A stretch of DNA of 64,000 bases from Tranzscheliella williamsii (lineage: Eukaryota > Basidiomycota > Ustilaginomycetes > Ustilaginales > Ustilaginaceae). The notes beneath the pieces are model-generated. The model was given only the letters and a program-made list of their open reading frames with translations. It did no database searches and was not told the origin of the DNA. Location of the stretch: assembly GCA_023212725.1 (NCBI GenBank), contig JALBYF010000010.1, positions 186,001 to 250,000 of the forward strand, written 5' to 3'. Both the position numbers and the translations under genes were made by a program. Below are positions 11,401 to 21,733 of this stretch, in pieces (position 1 is the first letter of the stretch; every line of letters begins with the position of its first letter).

Positions 11401-12509
11401 CAGAGACGGACGGTGGAGTCAGCCGAGCCAGAAAGAAGAAAGCGACCGTCCTCGCTGACCAGAACGGTGCGGACATTGTCGGTATGACCAACCAATTCGG
11501 CGCACTTTTGGCCACTCCTGGGATCCCACACATTTACGTGTTGCTCAGGCGAGCCAGCAGCTATTACACTGCCGCTCGGATTGACACTGAGAGAGTAGAC
11601 AGAGGTGCGAACGGCTTTCTCACCGATCTCGAGCATCGGCGCCGTCCTGGCCTCGCGGAGGTCCCACAGCTTGATGCACTTGTCAAATCCTCCGCTTGCA
11701 ACATAACCTGCCTCGGGCGCCTGCGCCAGTGCTTTGACGTAGTCCTTGTGAGTACCGAGCACGTGGGGACTGAGGCTGCTGTTGGGGTCGTGAGGATTCC
11801 AAGCTTTTACGGTTCTATCCGAAGAGGCAGATATGAGAGTCTGATTGTGGTTGCAAAGAAGGATGTCGTTGATCCAGTCGGTATGAGACTGGACGCATTG
11901 GCGGAAGCGCGTCGGTCTTGCCTGATGAGCGCGGAGGGGGTCTGCCTGCCAGACGGTAGCAGCATCCGAGGCAGGTAGCACCGAAGTATCCGCCAGGAGC
12001 CCTCTGGATTCTTCGTCGAGGTCGAGCGCAGAGCTAGATGTGGCGGGGCTATGGCCGCCATAGACTCGGTGAGCGGATTTCTTGCGCATGGGAAGCCCTA
12101 ACTCCCAAGCGCCGACGAGGCCGTCGCGACCGCCAGTGTAGAGAATACCGGGCGGTACGCGATCGTCTGCATCTTGGGCGTCGGAGGCTATGCAGGTGGT
12201 GGTGTCAATAGCAAGCGAGGAGACGGCGAGGATGTGCTGCGGATGCTCGGCAGGCTCGTTGTCGAGCGCGGATCTACCAGCGACAGACGACAAGCTGGAT
12301 GCAGAGGATCCAGAGAGACCGTCTCCGTTTCCATTGACAGGGCGGGTCGAAGGCGGAACGAGGATAGGACCGGTGCTGTACTTTCGGTCGGCGCCTAGTG
12401 GAGGTAGACCAAAGGTGCGGGGAGGCTTACGACACGGCGGCAAGACGTACGAGACCCGCTTGGTGGTAGGGACGACATCTCCATCGCCGGATGCAGAGTC
12501 GAGAGCCAT
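8424..12509 (-). CDS. WDR48: WD40 protein, WDR48/UAF1 (yeast Duf1, fission yeast Bun107) homolog
   Basis: 1361 residues, intronless. WDR48 binds and activates ubiquitin-specific proteases of the USP1/USP12/USP46 group. The N-terminal third holds WD40 repeats with clear GH...WD spacing (for example [47 protein letters not shown]). The propeller is followed by a long disordered region and a further WD-like unit ([16 protein letters not shown]). The C-terminal ~200 residues match the WDR48-specific domain with its SUMO-like part, ending in [19 protein letters not shown]. Human WDR48 is 677 residues; the excess is inserted low-complexity sequence, with a large Ser/Pro/Thr-rich linker near the middle. 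The start is an ATG with no nearer in-frame alternative. Confidence 0.9.
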   Translation of the reverse strand: MALDSASGDGDVVPTTKRVSYVLPPCRKPPRTFGLPPLGADRKYSTGPILVPPSTRPVNGNGDGLSGSSASSLSSVAGRSALDNEPAEHPQHILAVSSLAIDTTTCIASDAQDADDRVPPGILYTGGRDGLVGAWELGLPMRKKSAHRVYGGHSPATSSSALDLDEESRGLLADTSVLPASDAATVWQADPLRAHQARPTRFRQCVQSHTDWINDILLCNHNQTLISASSDRTVKAWNPHDPNSSLSPHVLGTHKDYVKALAQAPEAGYVASGGFDKCIKLWDLREARTAPMLEIGEKAVRTSVYSLSVNPSGSVIAAGSPEQHVNVWDPRSGQKCAELVGHTDNVRTVLVSEDGRFLLSGSADSTVRLWSLGEQRCLHTFTHHSDSVWSLFSDHPTLDVFYSGDRQGYVCKVDWEKCAEVSEGECIVLCQERESRCDEEYIDNTGPSSSGFHRGDAKFGIQKIVALDDTYFWTATGQTSVNRWKDVPRRSQREAIYPIDSTLLSRSRELHHQHSFGSPANHRPSVDVRPPPESCQLSQMPSVTFVEPELPPPHHHRHSGPRTPTTATFDGSAAAALHAGMDLPPRGTPLGATMYGVPFDSLVSLAPINDPYGDRIGLGTVSMRDPRSSMFSTVPLRSIASRISLDQSSIVVPRLPPSAPAHSQLAHVQAMDDSNSRTNTRPASLRFAPDDHTIEANVSRTRESGPEPQIAGGEGQNLEDEERAELAYQARSAFEDRELAEDARPLRVHPDGVVKGSYGLIRSSMLNDRRHVITIDSKGAVMLWDIIKGVCLGEFERQDIEKAARESNLISPSYLQDWKPERTPGDTLEAVKERIEGQGITPLWCSVDTKSGALTVHLEEPRCFEAEFYVDEFPDCIDAAHFREDQRGQVGRWLLRNLFDGFVTAELEMRAAAAESGAEGSPQTPAWDNIVRAPRTGPFTPGMTLNLATPAKLPALSLSNAGGLAASAVQQRNRGESIGKAALASPTPGGFEAQPGTSHATTSDYFSFREATTPANGTKPKDPATVGDEMGAVASGSNGNAAAGGSGFMNKFRFGRSKVEKPETTGDAAEEAKKSKEAPATAAGGAKRVTTFDQMLQELFSKPLSPLVLHEIPRFPLSQDTAIIISQSSADAGSWEAVYRGLVSCTRQDTEILERTAPIWLLDCLLANRVFAREPVKLSFTLTPWLPPDGKPDGFGGLGLAEATVAMPEIPTGNARLTATRCLRIKKACAYVAEKLNLASPQSRATSIVASRRSSVDTAAKKPLPSNGSGGNASLGETTGPSGIAPPGLNMTPASPAINQQSAAQFPNESLLSQSAPHEIIEILCNDNVLPVEITLAQCQRFIWRTGGDIKLEYRMKKLEL

Positions 12510-13584
12510 AATCGCGGCTGCGGCGGAAAGCGACGGATGAGAGGCAGCGAGGGGGAGTAGAGAGGTGTGATGGCGCAGTCACGGTGATCTAACGCATCGG
12601 CCTCAGGTGCGCATCTTGATCTTCCCTCGGTCGAGTGTACACACAAGCGCAAGAAGGTAGAAACGCAGCAACGAAGCCAGCTATTGGCGCGGTGACACCC
12701 AGAGACGGTCTGTCGTGGTTCAAGTGATGATAAACAAGAAGGACAAGGACAAGGATGCGGGCCCGCGATCGCGACAACGGGCGGGCCGAAAGGTGACTTT
12801 GAGGGGAAAGTCGCTAAGTCCGATTCTATAATCCGCTCTGCAGGAACGCACGGGCGCGTCCCAACCGCGCTCGCTGATATCACTATGGCGAGAGCGCGAT
12901 GGTGAAATGTGGATTCTATGATTCGGCTTCTGTCCCGCTTCTCTTTGGTGGGGGCCATGCAGAAGCTGTCGGCCCACAGGGCGCCGACCTGCTCATCACC
13001 CGCATATTGTCCCTACGCAGCGTAACGGCCGAAAGTGTCCCGATGGGGCCATGCGGGCCGGCACTATCATCTCCAAGGCTGGCGGTCCGCACCGCATGCC
13101 TTTACGCAGCATGCTGCAAGGCGGCAGCTACCATGTTCATCCGCGTGAAGTCCCCCGCCATCTTTGCCATTTGCACTACAATATGCATAACGGTCTAACA
13201 CACCCGTTAGCGTATGCACCGGCCATTTTTCTTCCCACGGTTTAGCGGCCCAGCCGACGTGTACACGCAGTTCGGCCGATACCAGTGCTTGGTCACATCG
13301 CAGTCGTGGGCTAGGTGGGCCTGCTGCGGAGCTACAGGGTGGGGCGGCAGGAGGCAGTCGGAGCCACGCAGATTCCTATTCGACGGCGAACGGCGCACGA
13401 TGCTGGGGGATTCGAGTGGCGCGATGTGTCGGCCAGCCTCCGAGCTCTGCTACATCAGGCGCCCACTGGCTGTGAAGGCGCAGCAACACGCATCCTATGG
13501 CTCGCAACCGCACGGGCAAGCAGAGCAGTGATTCGAATTTCTGGCCACGCTTAGACGGGAGGGGATGGGCGGGTGCGGGTGCGG
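12510..13584. other. Intergenic region upstream of WDR48
   Basis: 1075 bp with no convincing gene. It contains one stem-loop-like inverted repeat: TAACGG at 13188-13193 and CCGTTA at 13204-13209, with a TCTAACA heptamer in the 10-bp loop. The short open frames are arginine/proline-rich noise. It should carry the WDR48 promoter and the NNRD 3' UTR. Confidence 0.5.
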
Positions 13585-14726
13585 CTAAAGGACTGCCTGG
13601 ACGTCGCCCCAGAGCTCCTCGTAAGCGGTGCCGACCTCGGGGAGGAGGTCATCGGCGAGCATGGCGCGGCCGCGGCGGCGGAATGCGAGACGGCTGCAGC
13701 TGCGCGCAGTCAGGGCGGCGCCGTAGCCAGCGAGCAGCAGCAGCCGGTCCTGCGCGAGCACCGACGCGCCGGCTGCAGAGTCCGACGAGTCGAGCGGCAG
13801 CGACGGGTGCTCCTCCTCGTAGATCTTGGCCCAGCCGGCAAACGTACCGAGGCAACCGCTCAGGATGTCGCCCTGCCCGCCGCTCCGTTTCAGGCCGCCC
13901 TCCGCTTCGACGTACAACACCTCTCTACAGGAGTGGGACACGGCAGAGCGAATAACAGGCCAGAGTGGGGTCAGCGCGGGTGTTTCAGGTGAGAGGAGGG
14001 GGGTTGCACTTACTTTCCGTTAGTGATGCGGTCCACCTTGCCCTTCTCTACGATGGTGGGGCCGTTGAGTGCCTGGGCGAGCTTCTTGGCGGCTTCGTCG
14101 GGGTGGACGTCCTGCTGGTTGACGCCGAGCTTGTCGCAGAGGCGCTTGAACTCCATCACGTTGGGGGTGAGGATGGCCTTGCGGTAGCCCTGGATGAGCT
14201 CGGGCTCGTTCTGCAGGAGCCAGAGGCCGTCGGCGTCGATGACGACGTACATGTCGTGCTTGCGCGCGAGCTTGATGCAGAGACGCGCGCAGCTCTGCAT
14301 AAAGTCGTCACGGCCAAGGCCGGGCCCGATAACGACGGCGTGGAAGCGCGCAAACAGCTCGTCGACGTCCTTCTCCACCTCGCCCAGGTCGCGCTCAGGG
14401 TCGAGCAGCCGGTTGACAATCAGGTCCGGGCTGTATGTCTTGATGATGTTACCGGCGTCCGGCGAGCAGATCGTGTACGACATGTCGCTCCCGAACCGCA
14501 TGCTCGACATCGACGCAAAGAACGGCGCCCCCGTGTAGTCCTTCGACCCGCCCACGATCCCAATCCGCCCCGCCTGCCCCTTGTGCTTCGACGACGCCAG
14601 CGGCGGGATCATCTGCTTCACTGCCTGCATCGTCGCCCGCTGCGTCGACACCGACGCCGCCACCTTGTTCGCAGCGCTCGACAGATTGGCGCCCAGCGCC
14701 GTCGCCAGCTTCGATGGGTTGCTCAT
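13585..14726 (-). CDS. ATP-dependent NAD(P)H-hydrate dehydratase, one intron
   Basis: This is the ribokinase-like repair enzyme (CARKD/NNRD family, yeast YKL151C) that uses ATP or ADP to restore NADHX and NADPHX to NAD(P)H. Exon 1 is 14726-14014. The intron is 14013-13925 (89 nt, GTAAGT...TGTAG). Exon 2 is 13924-13585. The splice joins ITNGK to EVLYVEAEGG, restoring a 350-residue protein. Recognisable motifs are GRIGIVGGSKDYTGAPFFA near the N-terminus, VVIGPGLGRD, VIDADGLW, LTPNVMEFKRL, and, in exon 2, the GGQGDILSG anion-hole signature with the catalytic Asp. The N-terminal ~30 residues are Ala/Ser-rich and could be a weak mitochondrial signal. No epimerase domain is fused. Confidence 0.93.
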
Positions 14727-15147
14727 CCTTGCTTATAGATCGCTACAATGGCGTTGGAGTTGGAGTGAAATGTGCAAAGCGGTCGCTCTACTGTACTGAT
14801 CGGGTAGTGGTAAGATAAGAACGCAGTCAGTGTCTCATCCCTCGAGAAGAACGCAGTCGCGCCCGAGTGCGAGCCAGGCTGATTCAGCCAGACACTCAGA
14901 CCCACACAGCAGTGATGGATAAGCATCATCGTGCCGTCAAACCTGCGCTCATGTGGAGGCGCGCTCAAGGGTGCGGTTGCGTCACACAGCGTGAAGGGCA
15001 GACGGGCCAAACAGAGATGTTAGATCCATGCGACCAGTCTCAGACAAGACACTGAGATGGCGGCGTTGGCCATGTGGGGGTATAATGTATGGCGCCGAGG
15101 AAGCTTACAGTGAAGGCTGAGATCAGGAGGTGGTGAGCCGGTGTGAG
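14727..15147. other. Intergenic spacer NNRD / EOS1-domain gene
   Basis: 421 bp holding the NNRD promoter and the 3' UTR of the EOS1-domain gene. A TGTTAGA heptamer sits at 15018-15024. No gene is seen. Confidence 0.5.
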
Positions 15148-18100
15148 TTATGCGCCGATGCGCATGGCATCCAGAATGAGGATCCACATGCTCAAGTAGC
15201 TGAGCGCGGCGATGGGGAGGATGTTCCTGCGCATGGCGACGTCCCAGTGGAACTTGCGACGGCTGCCGGCTCTGTCGAGGTCGTAGTAGGCCAAGGCGGA
15301 GGCGCGTCGGGGCAGAAGTGTTTTGCGGGGGGCAGAGCGTTTGAGTGCAGCGGTGGCCTCGGCGGGCGGTGGGCTGTGCTCGTCGACGTTGGCGAGCACG
15401 GGGCGGAGCGGCGAGCCGGGGGCGGCGGAGGGGGCGGGGTAGCGGCGGCGGAGCGCGTCGCTGGGCGCGGTCGGATGGGGACGCTGCGTTGCCGAGGCGG
15501 AGACGGTGCGGTCGGTGCCGTAGCTAGGCCAGTCCGACTCGCCGTCGATCTCGGTCTCGGTACCCATGCCGGACACGTAGCTGCGCCGGCCGCCATCCGA
15601 AGTGCCGCCCTGCGCGCTGCGCTTCCTGCGCTTGGACGGTGTCGATGGGCCGCCAATGACCGCACGCCAGAAGCGTGTGCCCTGCCCGCCGCGCCGCTGC
15701 TGGCGCTGGCGCGCCCGCTCCTCTGCTTGAAAGCCCGCCGCAACTGCGTCGCTCTCGTCACCCGAGCGAGGATCCCAGTCCGACTCCACAGCGGCACCCC
15801 ACCGCCCGGGCCGCAGCGGGTAGCCCCGCGCGCGTCTCGGTGCGGCGCCACGCTGCGGATAGGCGAGAGGCACGTCCGACATATACTCTATCGCCTCGCC
15901 CTCGCATTCTTCCGCCTCTTCCTCTTCGTCCAGCTCGCCCTCCAGCGGCGCGTCGGCGATGTTGCTGGTCACCCAGCGCGATACAACGTCGCTCAGCGCT
16001 GTCGTCGTCCCGATGACGATCCAGGCCCCCAGCGGTTGATCTGCGCCGAAGAGGAAGACCGTCGCACGGACTAACGGCCAGCAGATCGCCTGAAGCGCCA
16101 CTAGCCGGATCAAAGACGGTAGGATCGAGTAGTAGAGCAGCCAACGCCGTAGCAGGAGGGTGGTAAACGAAAGGGCATGGTACGCGGTGCTCATGCTCCA
16201 CAGGCAGGAGACAGCAAAGTCTAGCGCTCCGGGCTGTCTGCGTCCGATTGCGAGCGGGCTCAAGCTGGTCCAATCGAGTCCCGCCTCGTCCACATAGTGG
16301 CTGCCGCCGTCGGCAGAGAGCAATGTGGGGACCGGGCTGATCAGACCCCCCCGCGCCTTGGCAAGCAGAAAGGCGTTGCGCGCGAGCCAGTACGTGCCAA
16401 TACAGCCGGGCACCGCAGCAAGGATGCGGAGAGTGTGGAGAAGCAGTTTGAGCATAAAGGGGAACTCCTCATCCTCCCCGTCATGATCGCGCGCGTCGGC
16501 CTCCATCGAGCCGATTTCAGGCGGCACAGCTATGCTCGGGCTCTCTTCGGCCGACGTCGACGCAAGCGGTATGCTCGTCCACGCAGGCGAGACCGGCTGG
16601 CTGGTATCTCGATCGGTATCGGGAGCGTCTTGAGGAGCGTCGACACCCTGGGCGGACGAGGCTAGCAAGTTGGGACTGCGTGCAAGAGCTCCGTGCAGCG
16701 CCGCAGTGGTGGCGGGGTCGCTTGCTGATGGAGTACAAGGACGTATGATATGCCTGGAACTGCCAACGGATCCGGACCGCACGCGCCTCCGGACCGAGTT
16801 GGACCTCGATACGGAGGCCGAAGCGTGTCCCTCTACCGGGCCAAAGCCCGCTGCCGTGGGGTTGGCATTGTCGAGCAGCTCCGACTGACGCCTCTCGTTC
16901 CGTGACTGCTTTGACCGGGACGAGGAGAAGGAAAGGATCTCGTGGTCATCGTCGCGGTCACTGTCGGGGGTGAAATCGGGGCTGACAGGGATGGAAGAGG
17001 ACTGGGAAGTATAAGCTATGCTGGGAGTCATCCCAAGCCCTGCCGGCAGCGGCGAGAGGCTGGTCAGCCCGCGCCGCCCGTAGAAGGAGGCTGAAGGCGA
17101 AGGCGGCCCGCTGCGGCTACCGCGGGAGTTGGAGCGCGCTCGCACGGAAGGAATCGGCACCGCGGAGCCTGGCTGTGAGCCGGCGCTATCAATACCGTCG
17201 ACGAGAGCTGGGATAGTGATGGGCGGGGGAAGCGGAGGCTCTGCCAGGGAGATCCCCGCAGGCGCGTCGGAACCAGCGGCTGATGGTGCTCTTGATCGCG
17301 TCGTCGATGCCGATATGGGCTGGGAAGCAGAGACGTGGAAGGCGCGTTCCAGCTCGGTCTCGAGCGCTGAGGCGCGCGGCGCATAAGGCGGCGGCGATTC
17401 GAACTCGTGGCCAATGTATTGGGAATCCAAGTCCGGGAGATGCGGCGTGCTACGACTGACGAAAAGACGATGCAGACCCAGCAGATGAGCGGCCTGCTGC
17501 ATCTGGACGGCATGTTGCGACCACTCAGACTGGCTCGTAGACCTGGCTGCGTGGTGCTGAGCCGGGAACCTTTCCGATGCCGGGATCGCGCTCGCCGACG
17601 GAGGACCTGCATTTGCTGGCACGAGCGACGACCGCAAATGAGCGTGCAAAGTCTGCTCCCGACCCTGCATCTGCGCTATCAAAGCCGGGTCGAAGTAGTC
17701 AGATGCACTACGTGCGAGGTCTGTGCGCGGAGACGTGGGCGTGCTGGAAGTATCCAAGCGCCATTCTGCTGGCGATGACGGACGGTTCGTCAGTGAAGAT
17801 GTTCGATTGGCCAGTAAAGATGCTGGATTGGCCAGTAAAGATGCTGAAACGGGAGACATGGCGAGCGACATGGAAGCTGCTGCCGCGGCGAGCCTAGGCG
17901 AAGAGGAGGATGTGATCGGAGCGAAGCCGTAGCCGTGATCGTGAGAACGAAGACGTGCATCAAGATGAGGGGTTGATCGATTGCGCATAGATGCGGTGAA
18001 GTGCGACAAGTCTGCACTGCCCGGGGCGGCCGAAGCAGGACCGTTGCGGGAGGATGTAGCGGCCGTTCTGGCTCGATTTGCGGGCCTGCCGACGGGACCG

Positions 18101-18450
18101 CTTGTTAGCGAGCTTAGCTGGGCCTGTCTCCGAGTCCTGCGGCTGCTGTTTTCGTGCGCATCAGGCTGAGCAAGCAGAGATGCGGCTGATCCAGCTGGTG
18201 CGGCTGCTCCGACGGTGCCGCGTAGATCTGATGCGGAAGCCACAGAAGAGGCTCTCGATCGGGCTCGCCGATGTGCCCTGGAAGAGGATGCCGATGACGC
18301 TGACGGTGGCGGGTCTGGACTTCCCTGCGGCTCTGTCGCCGCACGGGACAGGGGCGCACCATCATAGCCAAAGATATGTTCGCTACCCATGCAAGACAGT
18401 AGCGGCGAACTCAGCACAGAGCTGTGCGAGTACGCCGCTTCTGCCGACAT
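15148..18450 (-). CDS. EOS1-domain membrane protein with long disordered N-terminus
   Basis: 1100 residues, intronless. About 630 residues of Ser/Pro/Ala/Arg-rich, probably disordered sequence precede a membrane region (about 640-860) with four likely transmembrane helices. These include LHTLRILAAVPGCIGTYWLA, a segment around FAVSCLWSMSTAYHALSF, and PSLIRLVALQAICWPLVRA followed by AWIVIGTTTALSDVVSRWVT. The LIRLVALQAICWP and VIGTTTALS segments match the fungal EOS1 family, which in yeast is an ER protein affecting N-glycosylation and oxidative-stress tolerance. A tail of ~240 residues with acidic, then basic and Ser-rich stretches follows. Yeast Eos1 is much shorter, so the N-terminus is a lineage-specific extension. 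It contains a 7-residue repeat (DNA repeat at 17784-17846). Confidence 0.8.
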   Translation of the reverse strand: MSAEAAYSHSSVLSSPLLSCMGSEHIFGYDGAPLSRAATEPQGSPDPPPSASSASSSRAHRRARSRASSVASASDLRGTVGAAAPAGSAASLLAQPDAHENSSRRTRRQAQLSSLTSGPVGRPANRARTAATSSRNGPASAAPGSADLSHFTASMRNRSTPHLDARLRSHDHGYGFAPITSSSSPRLAAAAASMSLAMSPVSASLLANPASLLANRTSSLTNRPSSPAEWRLDTSSTPTSPRTDLARSASDYFDPALIAQMQGREQTLHAHLRSSLVPANAGPPSASAIPASERFPAQHHAARSTSQSEWSQHAVQMQQAAHLLGLHRLFVSRSTPHLPDLDSQYIGHEFESPPPYAPRASALETELERAFHVSASQPISASTTRSRAPSAAGSDAPAGISLAEPPLPPPITIPALVDGIDSAGSQPGSAVPIPSVRARSNSRGSRSGPPSPSASFYGRRGLTSLSPLPAGLGMTPSIAYTSQSSSIPVSPDFTPDSDRDDDHEILSFSSSRSKQSRNERRQSELLDNANPTAAGFGPVEGHASASVSRSNSVRRRVRSGSVGSSRHIIRPCTPSASDPATTAALHGALARSPNLLASSAQGVDAPQDAPDTDRDTSQPVSPAWTSIPLASTSAEESPSIAVPPEIGSMEADARDHDGEDEEFPFMLKLLLHTLRILAAVPGCIGTYWLARNAFLLAKARGGLISPVPTLLSADGGSHYVDEAGLDWTSLSPLAIGRRQPGALDFAVSCLWSMSTAYHALSFTTLLLRRWLLYYSILPSLIRLVALQAICWPLVRATVFLFGADQPLGAWIVIGTTTALSDVVSRWVTSNIADAPLEGELDEEEEAEECEGEAIEYMSDVPLAYPQRGAAPRRARGYPLRPGRWGAAVESDWDPRSGDESDAVAAGFQAEERARQRQQRRGGQGTRFWRAVIGGPSTPSKRRKRSAQGGTSDGGRRSYVSGMGTETEIDGESDWPSYGTDRTVSASATQRPHPTAPSDALRRRYPAPSAAPGSPLRPVLANVDEHSPPPAEATAALKRSAPRKTLLPRRASALAYYDLDRAGSRRKFHWDVAMRRNILPIAALSYLSMWILILDAMRIGA
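17784..17846 (-). repeat. 21-bp coding tandem repeat in the EOS1-domain gene
   Basis: Two identical 21-bp units (17805-17825 and 17826-17846) and a diverged third (17784-17804) encode a Leu/Asn/Ser-rich 7-residue repeat (ASLLANP, ASLLANR and relatives) in the disordered N-terminal region. Perfect identity of two copies suggests recent slippage or duplication. Confidence 0.75.
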
Positions 18451-19259
18451 GGAGCTCCGTCTACCGCGACGCTGTTGCGAAGGGCGGAGGCGTCATGCAA
18501 GTGTTCCTGCTCGTATCGTGCGCGCACTATCAACGTATTGACAGTCCAGCTGCCGTCCCTGGTCTGCCAAGTGTCTAGACTCCTGGTGGTCGTTACGAAT
18601 TCTAGAAGGTGAATCCAAGATGTGAGTGAATGCAACGACTGCAACCATAGACCAGCAGGAGCGGTCGCATAGATGGACAGCGCGGTGCGTGGCGATGGTG
18701 TGACTCTCGACAAGCAATGAGCACGCCGTCGTAGAGGAACACTAACACTGGAAAGCAGAGAAGCGCGAGCGGTCCAGAAAAGAGGGAGAAGAGAGCAGAG
18801 GAGGAAATTCTCCAAGACATGCAACTCGAGGTGGTGGTGCAGGCCCATGCATCTCTTGCATTGGAAATCCACAACACCGCCATCCGCTCTAACACGGCCA
18901 CGCCCTGCTGCCCAGGTGGCAAACTACTGACGCTCACACTCGCCGTACCTCAGTGAAGGGCCTGTACAGAACGGCATGACCGGGCAGCTCAGGCTTGGGA
19001 GAGTGTGGTGATACGCTCAGGCGGCAGCGAGCAGGGTGGGAATGCAGCATGAGACGGGTCTGACGTGGAAGAACGCGATCTGTGTTCCACGGCGAGGGCA
19101 GCACTTAATACAGTTGCAGATGCTGCCAGGCGAGATCGCAGTCGGTCGGTCGCTTGGGCAGTGCAGATGGCTGCCACCGGTGATCTATGCGGGTTGGAAG
19201 AATACGGATGTTTTGGGGTCGGAATGCAAGAGACGGGTAGAACGCGGATGGACACGGTC
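18451..19259. other. Intergenic region upstream of the EOS1-domain gene
   Basis: About 810 bp between the EOS1-gene start and the carrier stop. It includes a TCTAACA heptamer at 18889-18895. Open frames here lack protein character. Confidence 0.5.
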
Positions 19260-20828
19260 TCATTTTGAGTCAACAGGGGCCGACGGAGCCGAGGGGGCAG
19301 CAGAAGCGCTGACGGGGACAGGCTGGCCGAAGTCATCGTGCATCTGGAGCAGGAGCTGGAGGGCTCGGCGAGCGTGTGTTCTGGATGGGTCCTCGCCGGG
19401 GATGCCATCCTTGATGATGTCGGCGACGTCCTTGTCTTCAAAGGGATACGGGAGGAACTTTTGCAGGTATTCGTACGCCACCAGCGTTGCGCCGAACTGT
19501 GGTGATGATCGCAAGACGCGTGCCACGGAGCCCTTGAAGAAGGCCCTGGGACCTTCCTCGGCCAAGATCTTGGTAGCGCAGTCGACGATGCCCTTGTAGG
19601 TGGCCTGCCCTTTCCGCGCCTCTACTTGCAGGCGAGTCTTGATAACGTCCGCCGGAGTCGTAAGGAAGGCGGCAGGCATCCCTGCGATCGCGGCCGAAGC
19701 CAGCATTTCACTAAAGCCAAGTTTCTTGCCGTCCTTGCCTTCGTGGAAAGTATCCTTCTTCAGATGGGCATAAGCGGGGAAGTAGATAGCCGAGAAAGGG
19801 ATGTCTCGCAGTAGACAGGCGGAAGCACCCTTGTACAAGCCCATCAAGCCCAGCGAACGGACGATATGGATGGCTCCTCTAGCGACGCGGTCGGCTCCCT
19901 CCTGCTTGGCAATCTCTCCGGCAACCTGCAGTCGGATCTTGACGATTTCGAGCGGGTTGGTAAAGATGACCTGGCAACCACCGGCTGCTCCGCCGGCGAA
20001 AAGTTCCCATGGCAGGCTAATAGCACCGCTGATGGGATCCTTGGCATGCCCTCGAACCAGGTCATTGACGGTCAGCTTGATGGCTTTCTCCGGAGCGACG
20101 CCGAGCAGCTGTGGGCCCAGGCCAGAGTAGAAGCCCTTGATGCCTTCGTTCCGGAAAACCTTCTTGACGCAATCGATCGAGTTCTTGTACATCAAAGGTT
20201 CACCTACCACGGCTGATCTCTGGTTCTGCATTCGCGTTTTGACGAGGTCGATGGGGTAGACGATGGTGGCTCCTATCGAACCAGCGATGCCGCCGAGACC
20301 AAAATTGTAGGCCGACTTGGCGACCTCTGTCATGGCGCTCTTGACCGGCTTGGCCGCCTTTTCGTCCTGCACCTGTTTGAGTTTGGCTACTGCCGCTTCC
20401 TGGGCCTGCTCTTTGGACGTTGGGGCAGGATGTGGTTCCAAATCGTCAGAGATATATAGCTCGTGGCAGATCAGGTTCTCCTTGTCGGTGGCGCCTCGCA
20501 CAACCGAGGTCTTGTAGGAGAGCATACCGGGGGACGATTCAGCCACTTCGCGTCGGAAGTTCTCCATGTGCGACTTGAAGGAAGGGTCAGCATCCGACCG
20601 CGAATAAAGCTTGGCATTGACGACGAATCGACCTTCACCAGGAAGGTGCGGGATCCAGTAGACACCATGTTGGCCATAACCCCTCCCATGCTCGTTTGTA
20701 TCGCTGTTGTCGTTTTGGCTGTTGCGGGGATGGCCACCATTGCCGTTGCCCGCCTGCGCATCGGACGGAAGCGATGTCGACGACTCGCAGTAGACCGGAC
20801 GGAAGAGGGAAGGGAGGAGATGCGACAT
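19260..20828 (-). CDS. Mitochondrial carrier of aspartate/glutamate (AGC/aralar) type with N-terminal ABM-like domain
   Basis: 522 residues from the ATG at 20828 (context AAAAATG). The open frame extends to 20972 only from a TTG, so that part is left out. The carrier domain (about 172-460) has the three mitochondrial-carrier repeats with signatures [18 protein letters not shown] and PADVIKTRL, each followed by the usual Gly/aromatic half-site ([40 protein letters not shown]). These are closest in character to aspartate/glutamate carriers of the inner membrane. The ~300-residue EF-hand N-domain of typical AGCs is absent. Residues ~66-130 ([40 protein letters not shown]) instead look like an antibiotic-biosynthesis-monooxygenase (ABM, dimeric alpha+beta barrel) domain. 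Substrate and domain role are inference. Confidence 0.85.
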   Translation of the reverse strand: MSHLLPSLFRPVYCESSTSLPSDAQAGNGNGGHPRNSQNDNSDTNEHGRGYGQHGVYWIPHLPGEGRFVVNAKLYSRSDADPSFKSHMENFRREVAESSPGMLSYKTSVVRGATDKENLICHELYISDDLEPHPAPTSKEQAQEAAVAKLKQVQDEKAAKPVKSAMTEVAKSAYNFGLGGIAGSIGATIVYPIDLVKTRMQNQRSAVVGEPLMYKNSIDCVKKVFRNEGIKGFYSGLGPQLLGVAPEKAIKLTVNDLVRGHAKDPISGAISLPWELFAGGAAGGCQVIFTNPLEIVKIRLQVAGEIAKQEGADRVARGAIHIVRSLGLMGLYKGASACLLRDIPFSAIYFPAYAHLKKDTFHEGKDGKKLGFSEMLASAAIAGMPAAFLTTPADVIKTRLQVEARKGQATYKGIVDCATKILAEEGPRAFFKGSVARVLRSSPQFGATLVAYEYLQKFLPYPFEDKDVADIIKDGIPGEDPSRTHARRALQLLLQMHDDFGQPVPVSASAAPSAPSAPVDSK

Positions 20829-21733
20829 TTTTAAACGATGAGCCCACGAGGCACGTTGTGAAGCTCCAATACTTGGTTGGGTCGTAACCACGCAAGAAAC
20901 TAGAGCAAGACGGGGCGACGTCCGGAAATCAAATGAAGGTGAAGAATCCAAACACGCCGACCAGTGTGACAACTGGGCGTGAACGGGAAGAAGACGAAGA
21001 AGCGAGGATCAGAGTGGTGGTGACGGTAAACCGTTTGGGTACGTCAAGTGCCGGGTGGGGTGATGGCGGGGTGTTGGCGGCGAGCGGGCGGGCAGACGGA
21101 GCGCTACGTGGGGAACGGGCGAAAGGCGAGTTCTAATTGATCGTCTTCTCAACTCACTCTACTATTATCCAACGGCAGCCTAAGAATCCCGACATTATCA
21201 AGATTCCCAGCTCGAGATTTCTTGCTTGAAGTTCCAATCTGACCCGATCAAATCCCCGGCTGCTTTCAAATAGAGAGTCCGACACGAGACCTCCCGACCA
21301 TCGCAATTGAAATCTTCCTCTTTGCAAGCTGGACGACCCTCAACGCACCGTCATCTCACTGGCGTACAAGTGCAGACATGCACTCTGTAACGGCACTTGT
21401 TCGCCATATCGGCGCACCCGTATGCGTCCAGCACATGGCTTCTGCACGATCCCTTGGTAAACCGCACTGCACTGCCATCACTACAAGCCCGATCGTGCCG
21501 GCCGTAAGAGGGCGAGATGCGGACCGGTCCCGCAACCGATCTAACATAGGAAAGGTTGCGCTCCTCCTGTGTTTTTGGTGTCGTGACTCAGACTTTGCAG
21601 ACTGTCGATAAAGGGGAAACAGCTGAAAAGTACTACGATGCGTAGATGGAATCGCGTCAGGCATTATGATACAGCGACGGCTTCCGAATGACAACCCTTG
21701 AGGCGATGTGGCGATAGGCTCGTCGAACAGCAA
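20829..21733. other. Intergenic region upstream of the carrier
   Basis: About 905 bp, with a TCTAACA heptamer spanning 21540-21546. No gene is recognised. It should hold the carrier promoter and the 3' UTR of the MFS-like gene. Confidence 0.5.

Noticed and set aside
12395..12958. 187-codon minus-strand frame overlapping the WDR48 start
   Set aside because: Overlaps the WDR48 N-terminus in another frame and shows no protein character.
20829..20972. N-terminal extension of the mitochondrial carrier
   Set aside because: It begins at TTG only; the ATG at 20828 has an excellent context.
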